From positions 10,463 through 74,462 of the forward strand of contig JAQUMN010000002.1 in assembly GCA_028718125.1 (NCBI GenBank): a stretch of 64,000 bases of DNA, given 5' to 3'. Position 1 is the first letter of the stretch; each line of letters starts with the position of its first letter. Shown here one piece after another: positions 8,087 through 14,854 of this stretch. Both the position numbers and the translations under genes were made by a program. Source of the stretch: Kiritimatiellia bacterium. Lineage in GTDB: Bacteria; Verrucomicrobiota; Kiritimatiellia; JAAZAB01. The notes beneath the pieces were generated by a model. That model was given only the letters and a program-made list of their open reading frames with translations, did not search any database and was not told where the DNA came from.

Positions 8087-8539
8087 CTATATCTTAATTT
8101 TCACCACCACTTTCCGCACCGGCGCCGGACGGCCGGCCGCACGGGAGGGCATGTGCCCATCCTGCGGAAAAAACACAACAAAGTGACGTGGCCGGAGCTT
8201 GAAAAATTGACCCCGCCCATTCAGGAGTTCGCAATCCTTGCCTTCATCATAAGCCTGCGCAACCTTAAGCGACGATATATCGGCATAGCCGATCTTCTCA
8301 ACCCCGGCAATCAAGCACTGAACATCCACATATCGCCGATGAGCTTCCCACACGCCACCGGCCAGGCCCGCCTTGGTTTCATAACCAGACACGCTGGCAT
8401 AGAGATCCTCGCCATCTATTTCGATGCGGCCATCCGGTAATTTTCCCAGGTCCTGCCCGCTAAGAAACCGTAAAGCCTTTTCGATGCGCGGGCTCAAGAC
8501 GTAATAACTGGCGGCATGGGCCAGGTGGTCAAGTATCAT
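8087..8539 (-). CDS. YhcH/YjgK/YiaL (TabA-like, DUF386) cupin protein
   Basis: 150 aa, the usual length. The sequence shows the family pattern: VWEAHRRYVDVQCLIAGVEKIGY, then FFKLRPRHFVVFFPQDGHMPS, which carry the cupin His/Glu/Gln metal ligands, and ending PVRKVVVKIKI. Members include E. coli TabA, NanQ (YhcH) and YiaL, found with sialic-acid and sugar-catabolism genes; NanQ is an anomerase of sialic acid. It lies 49 bases downstream of the SGNH hydrolase gene on the same strand, suggesting a sugar-use operon with it and the MFS-HEAT transporter. The exact substrate is unknown. Confidence 0.85.
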   Translation of the reverse strand: MILDHLAHAASYYVLSPRIEKALRFLSGQDLGKLPDGRIEIDGEDLYASVSGYETKAGLAGGVWEAHRRYVDVQCLIAGVEKIGYADISSLKVAQAYDEGKDCELLNGRGQFFKLRPRHFVVFFPQDGHMPSRAAGRPAPVRKVVVKIKI

Positions 8540-8588
8540 ATTGCGCCTCCCTTGCGTTCCACATGGGTTTTCGTGTCCTGCGTATATG

Positions 8589-9233
8589 TCAGCTCAAAGC
8601 CACGTAAATCGCCTCGGCAATTACAAGGTGGCCGGTCGGGTTGGGGTGTACCGGCTCGGCACAAAACGTGTCGGGCTCATAGTATTTCAACAGGCGTCCG
8701 AACAGCTCGTGTGTCTTGATATGCCGCGTCTTGAAGGCGCGGCTCAGCCTTTCCACTATAGCCAGGTAATCCGGCATCAGGTCCAGGATCTGCTTGCGCG
8801 GGCTGTTGGGCGCGGTATCACGGCTGATATAGAACGGATCTACCAGCAGGATTCGGCATTTTGGCAGAGCCACGCGCGTCCGCTCCAGGATTTCGCGATA
8901 GGCTGTCTCGTAGCGCCCGGGCGTCACGGCTGTGTCTTTCTCGTTGCGATAGTGCGAATGGATGTCATTAATGCCGATTTTGATCGAAAGCCAGTTCGGC
9001 TGCTGGCGGAGAACATCGTCCGTCCAGCGGTTGCGCAAGCCGGTCACGCGATCGCCGCCAATGCCCTTGTTAATTATCGCAATCCGCTTGGCCGGCTCCC
9101 GCATGATCATTAAATCAGCGAACAGTTTTACGTAGCCGCCGCCCAACGGCCGCTGGGAATCCCGCCGCCCGCAATCGGTAATACTGTCGCCAATAAACAA
9201 TATCTTCTGCCCGTTATTAATCTGCGTGGACAT
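8589..9233 (-). CDS. SGNH/GDSL-family hydrolase (probable carbohydrate esterase)
   Basis: 214 aa. The SGNH blocks are readable: block I KILFIGDSITDCGR near residue 10 (catalytic Ser in GDSIT), block II GGDRVTGLRNRW (Gly), block III IKIGINDIHS (Asn in GxND), and block V CAEPVHPNPTGH (His). The residue three before the catalytic His, normally Asp (DxxH), is Glu here (EPVH). The length and HPNPTGH motif suit small esterases that deacylate sugars. The start codon lies inside the 3' end of the MFS-HEAT gene (17-base overlap), so the pair is likely cotranslated. No signal peptide is evident, so it is probably cytoplasmic. Confidence 0.85.
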   Translation of the reverse strand: MSTQINNGQKILFIGDSITDCGRRDSQRPLGGGYVKLFADLMIMREPAKRIAIINKGIGGDRVTGLRNRWTDDVLRQQPNWLSIKIGINDIHSHYRNEKDTAVTPGRYETAYREILERTRVALPKCRILLVDPFYISRDTAPNSPRKQILDLMPDYLAIVERLSRAFKTRHIKTHELFGRLLKYYEPDTFCAEPVHPNPTGHLVIAEAIYVALS

Positions 9234-11571
9234 TTTTGCCCCCTGATGTTTGGTTGTTGGTCCTAATTTCTTCCTCCGTCGTCTGGCGCCTGTCGTCCGT
9301 CATCCGTCTTTCGTCCTTCCTCCGCCGGGCAACCGTCAATGATTTGTGCAGGATTGTCAGCGTCAGGAGCACATATTCCCGGTGCGTTGCGCCCGATTGC
9401 TCAAGCTGGCACCCGCATTCGACCAGCACCGACGCCAGGCGGGGCGGCAAAAGATCAAGGGGCGCGTACCGGATCAGGCGTCCCAAACTTTCGGCCCCCG
9501 CGTCAAGGGATTGCGCGGCCAGGGCTTGTTCCGCCGCATCCAGTATTTCATCACGCGGGGCTGAGAACGGCCACTCGGCCGCGATGCGCTTGTGCAGAAT
9601 CGCAAGCGCCTGCGCGCAGCCCGTGCCAAAGTCCGAGCGTGTCGAACGCCACAAGCGCACAAACTGATGCTCCTCGCCGATAATGCGCACAATGGCCAGC
9701 GCGACTTCACCGCGCAAACTGTCATTTGCCAGACGCTTCAAAAGCACCATCAGATCATCCAGGGCCCGCTCGGCCCGGAAGACACCTAATGCCGAGGCGT
9801 AAGCCACCCGGATGTTGTCGTTTTTTTCATTTTTCAACAGATCGCAAAGCAGCGGCACGGACTCGGCATCGCCCAGGTTGGACAGGGAGCGCGCACTGCG
9901 TGAGCGCAACAGGGCATACTCGGAATGCAAAGCCTGGCGCAAGGCCGGGATGGCGCGCTTATCGGCAATCCGGCCCAGGGCCCAACCGGCCGCCACGCTC
10001 AAATCAGGCTCCTGGCTTTTAAGGATTGCGATCAGGGCATTGGTCAGCGGCTCCTGGGGCGGCATGCGCGCCATGGCCACGATGGCTTCGTAACGCACAT
10101 TGAAACTGGGGTCGCTAACGGCTTCAAGCAGTTCGCCGACGCTCAATGGGTTTTCGGCATCCCCCATGCCCCGCGTCGTGGAAAGCCGATCGGCCTCATT
10201 ATCGGCAAAACGGTAGCGGATCATGGAATTAAAGGCCATGATCGGGTTGCCCTGGATGAACATTGACATGAACTCGCCCGGCCGCACAATCCCGTCCTTG
10301 CGCAAGCGACTGAAGAGAACGGCGGACCCGACCATTAACAACAGACTGAAACCGAAAAGCGGCGAAAACTGGTCCACATGCACAAAGCGCCAACTCAGCG
10401 AAACAGCGCTGCATTGGTCCAGGAGCCAGCCCGCGCCCAACGGAGCCACGGCAGCACATAACCCGGAAAAAGCATAGTGCACCGAGTAATAAGCCGCATT
10501 ACGGCTGTCGGATGGCACCGCCCCCACAAACAAATAGCGCCCGGCGCCGGCGTTGTAGCCCTGGTTAACGATTCCCCAATAAACATAAGTCACCATGGCA
10601 GCGATCAGACTCCAGGCGCCGGCCCGTGGCAATAAAAAGATAATCAGCGGGAAAAATACGGAAAGCATGAGCCCGCTCAAAAGCACCGGCTTGCTGCCGA
10701 AGCGGTCGCCGCTCCAGCCCCACAGGTAGCTGGAGGCCAGCACCCCAAACCAGAAAACAACGCCCAGCAACAGCACCTGGTCGGCGCTTAAGCCCACCTT
10801 GTCCTGCATATAGAGCGGCACGAAGGACAAGCCGAACACGGCCAGACAGAACAGCCCGATGCCGCCCTCATAAAGCAAAAAATTACGATCCCGCATGACC
10901 GCCATGAAATTATTGGCCCCGCCTGTGGAAGCAACCTCCGCCCGCACCGGACGGCCGCCGGGAATCATGGCAAAGGCGAAAAGTGCAATCACACCGAAAG
11001 GAATGCTCAGAAAAAACAGCAGACTGTAGCCGCTCAGGCCGTGGACGTATTTCAGGACCAGGGATGATCCCAGGGATGCGAGCAGACTAAACACCCCGCA
11101 AACGATGGCAGTCATGGCATCCGTTTTGCCGCGCAGATGGTTGGGTATCATCTCGCGCGCCCAATTCAAAAAGCCGGTCTCGCCCACCGCGCGACACAAC
11201 GAAAACGCCGCCGACACACCGATTACCCAGATAAATGCCGCCGGGATCCCGTAGCGCACCAGGATCCACGGCGCAATGCCCAGCAGAATCGTGACCACCG
11301 TGCGCGCGCCGAAGCACCAGAGGAAAATCCGTTTGACGCCCCGGCGCACAACCCATCCCGAAACCAGCAGGGCCAGAAGCGAGAAAAACCACGGCAGCGA
11401 GAGAATGACGCCGATCTGAGTCTTGCTGAAACCCAGCGCGTTGAGAAACAGCGGCAGGATCCCGCTAAACCAGGTCAGAATGACGAACACTACGTTGGCA
11501 GCCTGGCCGCCGAAATACCATGGGAAAGCCCGTATTTTTTCGGCCGTCGTCAGTGATTGATTATGCGCCAT
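9217..11571 (-). CDS. MFS transporter fused to C-terminal HEAT repeats
   Basis: 784 aa. Residues about 1-440 form a 12-segment major facilitator (PWYFGGQAANVVFVILTWF..., RGKTDAMTAIVCGVFSLLAS, WGWSGDRFGSKPVLLSGLML). Residues about 477-660 are four or more HEAT/PBS-type repeats (DPSFNVRYEAIVAMARM, EPDLSVAAGWALGRIADKRAIPALRQALHS, RSRSARSLSNLGDAESVPLLCDLL). HEAT repeats on an MFS carrier are unusual; they probably form a cytoplasmic protein-binding platform. The last about 30 residues (KDERRMTDDRRQTTEEE...) are encoded by the dispersed GACAGACGAC repeat, so the original stop may have been earlier. The downstream esterase and YhcH cupin suggest a sugar or glycoside substrate. Confidence 0.8.
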   Translation of the reverse strand: MAHNQSLTTAEKIRAFPWYFGGQAANVVFVILTWFSGILPLFLNALGFSKTQIGVILSLPWFFSLLALLVSGWVVRRGVKRIFLWCFGARTVVTILLGIAPWILVRYGIPAAFIWVIGVSAAFSLCRAVGETGFLNWAREMIPNHLRGKTDAMTAIVCGVFSLLASLGSSLVLKYVHGLSGYSLLFFLSIPFGVIALFAFAMIPGGRPVRAEVASTGGANNFMAVMRDRNFLLYEGGIGLFCLAVFGLSFVPLYMQDKVGLSADQVLLLGVVFWFGVLASSYLWGWSGDRFGSKPVLLSGLMLSVFFPLIIFLLPRAGAWSLIAAMVTYVYWGIVNQGYNAGAGRYLFVGAVPSDSRNAAYYSVHYAFSGLCAAVAPLGAGWLLDQCSAVSLSWRFVHVDQFSPLFGFSLLLMVGSAVLFSRLRKDGIVRPGEFMSMFIQGNPIMAFNSMIRYRFADNEADRLSTTRGMGDAENPLSVGELLEAVSDPSFNVRYEAIVAMARMPPQEPLTNALIAILKSQEPDLSVAAGWALGRIADKRAIPALRQALHSEYALLRSRSARSLSNLGDAESVPLLCDLLKNEKNDNIRVAYASALGVFRAERALDDLMVLLKRLANDSLRGEVALAIVRIIGEEHQFVRLWRSTRSDFGTGCAQALAILHKRIAAEWPFSAPRDEILDAAEQALAAQSLDAGAESLGRLIRYAPLDLLPPRLASVLVECGCQLEQSGATHREYVLLTLTILHKSLTVARRRKDERRMTDDRRQTTEEEIRTNNQTSGGKNVHAD
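9271..9330. repeat. Dispersed GACAGACGAC-type repeat (C-terminal tail copy)
   Basis: Pyrimidine-rich on the plus strand (tccgtcgtctggcgcctgtc). In the sense of the MFS-HEAT gene it encodes DERRMTDDRRQTTEE. It is inserted in the opposite sense, relative to its gene, to the copy at 3071-3168. Confidence 0.65.
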
Positions 11572-11642
11572 ATAAATTTCGATGGTGTCAATTTGCAGCG
11601 GGTATGGTAGAAACTAACGAATTCAAGCAACGGGCTTAACTT

Positions 11643-12059
11643 ATGAATGAATCACCTGTCAGTCAAACAAAAAAGAATGCGCTCAAGGCGCGGATGCTGG
11701 CGCTGGGCATCCCTGAAGCGAGTCTGGAGGAAAAATTCATCCTGGGTTCCGGCAAGGGCGGGCAGAAGATGAACAAAACCTCGTCGTGCGTCTATTTGCG
11801 CCACAATTCCACGGGGTTGGAAGTTAAATGCGGCCAAACCCGTTTCCGGGAGCAAAACCGGTTTTTAGCCCGGCGCGAACTATGCGACCGCCTGGAAGCG
11901 CGACAGCGCGGGGAGCAAGGCGCCCAGCGGCAGAAAATTGAAAAAATCCGCCGCCAGAAGCGTCGCCGCTCCCGGCGGCAGAAGGAACGCATGCTGGCAG
12001 GCAAGCGCGCCCAAGCCCAAAAGAAGGAATTCCGGCATCCGCCGGAACGGGCAGAATGA
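11643..12059 (+). CDS. Release-factor-like ribosome-rescue protein (GGQ domain, ArfB/MTRFR-like)
   Basis: 138 aa, far too short for RF1 or RF2: no codon-recognition domain is present. The catalytic loop reads LGSGKGGQKMNKTSS (GGQ near residue 40), followed by VYLRHNSTGLEVKCGQTRFREQNRFLARREL, the RF-1 domain pattern. The C-terminus is a long basic tail (KIRRQKRRRSRRQKERMLAGKRAQAQKK), which in ArfB enters the empty mRNA channel. The layout and the V-K-C-x-Q-T-R stretch recall mitochondrial MTRFR (C12orf65). It most likely hydrolyses peptidyl-tRNA on stalled ribosomes. It is followed by tRNA-Arg; there is no clear Shine-Dalgarno. Confidence 0.8.
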   Translation: MNESPVSQTKKNALKARMLALGIPEASLEEKFILGSGKGGQKMNKTSSCVYLRHNSTGLEVKCGQTRFREQNRFLARRELCDRLEARQRGEQGAQRQKIEKIRRQKRRRSRRQKERMLAGKRAQAQKKEFRHPPERAE

Positions 12060-12130
12060 TGACGGGCAACGGCTGGACATTACTGATCTGGGACTATTCT
12101 TGACCATCAACCATTGACCATTTTTATTCC

Positions 12131-12207
12131 GCGCCCGTAGTTCAATTGGACAGAGCATCTGACTTCGGATCAGAGGGTTGCAGGTTCAAATCCTGCCGGG
12201 CGCGCCA
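12131..12207 (+). tRNA. tRNA-Arg (anticodon TCG)
   Basis: Full cloverleaf: acceptor gcgcccg / cgggcgc, D-arm gttc...gagc, anticodon stem tctga/tcaga with loop cttcgga (anticodon TCG, reading CGA), T-arm gcagg-ttcaaat-cctgc, discriminator G and an encoded CCA. Confidence 0.95.
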
Positions 12208-12285
12208 TCATATCCACCGTGCCACCACGATCCCCGCGACTCATCACATGATAGAACACACCTTCGTATTCTATACTTGGTTCGC

Positions 12286-12364
12286 GTTGACTCATTGAAA
12301 CATGTTACCGAAGGATAGAGAAAAGCAAGGTATCGTTGACTCATAAAGGGTGTTAACGAAGATG
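12286..12364 (+). promoter_or_regulatory. Two direct repeats upstream of an outer-membrane protein gene
   Basis: gttgactcattgaaacatgt (from 12286) and gttgactcataaagggtgtt (from 12335) share GTTGACTCAT plus TGTTAnCGAAG, with starts 49 bases apart. The rest of 12208-12478 holds no ORF or RNA gene that I can see. The repeats could be operator half-sites or -35-like elements for the gene at 12479; this is inference. Confidence 0.35.
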
Positions 12365-12478
12365 GTTTGATGAATGCGCTAGGTGCGGCACTTTTGACTT
12401 CTACCGATTGGATGAAGATGTTAATCTTATCACCTAATCCGAGGCATTAAGCTGTCGAATTACACGAAAGGCTATGAT

Positions 12479-13471
12479 ATGAAGATGCAAAACGGATTGG
12501 TGCTGGCCGTTTTCCTAGGGATTACCCCGTGTTTCGCCTCCGCCGCCGGTAACGACTGTTCGATTTCCTTGCTAGCCGGCGGGCTGGAGGGATTTGGAAC
12601 CCGGTCTTCGACCTACAGCTGGTCCTATTCCTACATGGAGGGGCTCGGGGAGCACCTAGCCTGGAGCATTTCAAAGATCAACGAGGGCCACGACGAAACG
12701 CATCACCGGGACGGCAGCTCCGTACAACTCTGGGCGCGCACCAGACTGGCTGACCGCCGGCTGGTATTGGCGGCCGGATTCGGCCCCCAATTTTACTGCG
12801 ACACCACCGATTCCGACAATTATTCGGGGTACGAGAACAACCATGGCCCAGGCCTTGTGTTAAGTATCGGCGTTTGGTACTACCTGGACCCGGCGTGGTC
12901 ACTCCAGTTGCGCAGCAACGGCGTGCTGAATGACGATGACATTAACACGCTCTCGCTGATGGTGGGGCTGGGATACGATTTGAATCCAACTGACCCGTCG
13001 AACCCCGGCTTTGACCCCAACGCTATCAAGAAAAACGAAATCACGGTTTTCCTCGGCCGGTCAATTGTCAACAGTTTCGGCTCCGAGCGCGCGTTGGCCG
13101 GGAGCCTTGAATACCGCCGCTACCTGCTGCCCTGGCTGAACGTCACTTTGGGCGGGATATACGAGGGAAAAACCAGCATGGCCGACCGGCAGGGCTTGGC
13201 TCCGCAGGTGTGGTTGGGACGGCATTTCAGCGGCGGGCGCCTATCGCTCGGCGTCGGCCTGGGCCCTTACTTTGCTTATGACGAGCAACGTACAGACAAT
13301 CCGGCTTTAGCGAATGACTTTTGCATGTCGGCGCTGGCATCCTACACGGCCGCCTACCACTTCGAATCGGGGGTGCTGCTCCGCTTTACATGGCACCGGG
13401 TAATCACGGACTCCGATTACAATCGCGACGCCGATGTTCTCCTGCTGGGCATCGGCTACGGCTTTAACTGA
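12479..13471 (+). CDS. Outer-membrane beta-barrel protein, unknown family
   Basis: 330 aa. Signal peptide MKMQNGLVLAVFLGITPCFASAA, then alternating aromatic/hydrophobic strands separated by Gly/Asp turns (RLVLAAGFGPQFY, GPGLVLSIGVWYYL, SLMVGLGYDLN, AGSLEYRRYLLPWLNVTLGGIY, RLSLGVGLGPYFAY), ending ADVLLLGIGYGFN. This is a typical barrel pattern of about 12 strands. AAAGG lies upstream of the ATG. It is not homologous by eye to the omptin next to it. Function is unknown; it could be a small porin or membrane anchor. Confidence 0.65.
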   Translation: MKMQNGLVLAVFLGITPCFASAAGNDCSISLLAGGLEGFGTRSSTYSWSYSYMEGLGEHLAWSISKINEGHDETHHRDGSSVQLWARTRLADRRLVLAAGFGPQFYCDTTDSDNYSGYENNHGPGLVLSIGVWYYLDPAWSLQLRSNGVLNDDDINTLSLMVGLGYDLNPTDPSNPGFDPNAIKKNEITVFLGRSIVNSFGSERALAGSLEYRRYLLPWLNVTLGGIYEGKTSMADRQGLAPQVWLGRHFSGGRLSLGVGLGPYFAYDEQRTDNPALANDFCMSALASYTAAYHFESGVLLRFTWHRVITDSDYNRDADVLLLGIGYGFN

Positions 13472-13633
13472 TTGCGGCTTCTTCGTTATGTTACCGTGCC
13501 TCGGAAGCCGAAAGGGACGCAAGCTGCAAGGGCGTACCCAAAACCGACCCTGCGAGGAGCGCCCCTTGCACGCCGGGATAACAGTTGTAGTGTTTCCTGC
13601 CGTTTGACGCGAGGGATGAATGCGATTGTCTTG

Positions 13634-14647
13634 TTAGAACGAATACCCTCCTTCGAGCGAGAGCATCCAGCATTCGTTTTCGAGGCCGGCAGAATCAGTC
13701 GAGGACGACGTGCCCGTCGCGTCCCATATCTCGGTGTCGCCGATAATTTCCGGAATGACTTGATAGTCAAACCGTCCGGAAAAAAAGACGCGGCAGGGGA
13801 AGGTGTAGGTGGCGCGCAGACCGGCGCCGAAGTAATTGCCGTTCTTGAAAGTTTCTTCAAACCATACGTCGCGCAGCACATGATGGTCCTCGTCCTTGGC
13901 CTGGACCAGGGGACTATAGTTAAAATACAGATCGAAATCTAAGCGTTGAATGGCCAGCGCCGCGCCCAGTCCGACATAGGGGATACGTATAGTCTGCTCG
14001 TAATTAATGCCGTTCTCGCCGTTGTCCTCACCCACATCGTCGCGGAACCCTCCGGGTGTCGCCGGGGCGGTCGAGTAAATATGGCGGCTCGCGCTGTCCT
14101 CCCAGGCCCAACGGTTCTCCTTGTATCCCACCATGGCGCGCAGGGCCATGTGCTCGAAACGCAGGCATTCGACCGCCGCATTGAGGTCGAAAATATATGC
14201 GCGGGTCACATCCACATCGCTCAACGACCAGTCGGTCCAGGTCGAATCGTGCTGGTGCAGCAGCCAGTCGGTGTCGTCCATTTGGCCGTTGCCCTTGTTG
14301 CCTGCGCCCCAGAAGCCTGCATTGATGCTAAGGAGGTCGAGGATACGCACCGAGGCCACACCACCCGCCATGACCAGATTTTTCATATCCCACTGCAATT
14401 CGCTGAGTTTATAGCGCGCGCCATCCACCTGTTCATATACGATCTCCCGGGCCTGCCCGTTGAGCCAACCGCCCGAAAGCCGAACTGATGCTGAAAAAAC
14501 GCCGGTGGTGACGGCGGCGGCATTTGGTCCTTCAGTCGCCTGAAGGGCCGGCGCGGTGGAAGGATTGAACAAACCGGCAAACACAACGGCAGCCAAGGCA
14601 ACAACCAGCCGAAGAGAACTTTCAACCGACATCATATATTTCGACAT
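13634..14647 (-). CDS. Omptin-family outer-membrane aspartyl-type protease
   Basis: 337 aa from the ATG at 14647, which has AAGGAGGG just upstream; the track start at 14716 lacks this. Signal peptide, then a barrel closely following OmpT: MDDTDWLLHQHDSTWTDWS corresponds to OmpT VDQDWMDSSNPGTWTDES, so both Asp of the D-x-D catalytic pair (OmpT D83, D85) are present. YIFDLNAAVE, GYKENRWAWEDSA, IYS, GFRDDVG, IRIPYVGLG and FNYSPLVQAKDEDHHVL follow in the same order as OmpT; the last keeps the D and H of the D210/H212 dyad. It ends in the usual aromatic (GGYSF). Omptins cleave between basic residues at the cell surface (antimicrobial peptides, host or competitor proteins). Known omptins are mostly proteobacterial, so transfer or an under-recognised branch is possible. 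Confidence 0.85.
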   Translation of the reverse strand: MSKYMMSVESSLRLVVALAAVVFAGLFNPSTAPALQATEGPNAAAVTTGVFSASVRLSGGWLNGQAREIVYEQVDGARYKLSELQWDMKNLVMAGGVASVRILDLLSINAGFWGAGNKGNGQMDDTDWLLHQHDSTWTDWSLSDVDVTRAYIFDLNAAVECLRFEHMALRAMVGYKENRWAWEDSASRHIYSTAPATPGGFRDDVGEDNGENGINYEQTIRIPYVGLGAALAIQRLDFDLYFNYSPLVQAKDEDHHVLRDVWFEETFKNGNYFGAGLRATYTFPCRVFFSGRFDYQVIPEIIGDTEIWDATGTSSSTDSAGLENECWMLSLEGGYSF

Positions 14648-14854
14648 TATAACCCTCCTTGCATAAATGCCGGACTCAGGTGGCGTTTCAGCCGCCATCC
14701 TCCGGATTGAAATCACGTTATGACAACTCGGTTCTTAAAATGCCGGCAAAACAACTCATTGTGCGATCGGTATCAAGAAAAGACGATTAACGCGGTCGAG
14801 ATCCCGCCCAACTGATTAAACAGATCAGGAAAGCAGGGCGCCGCGACCGGCGCG

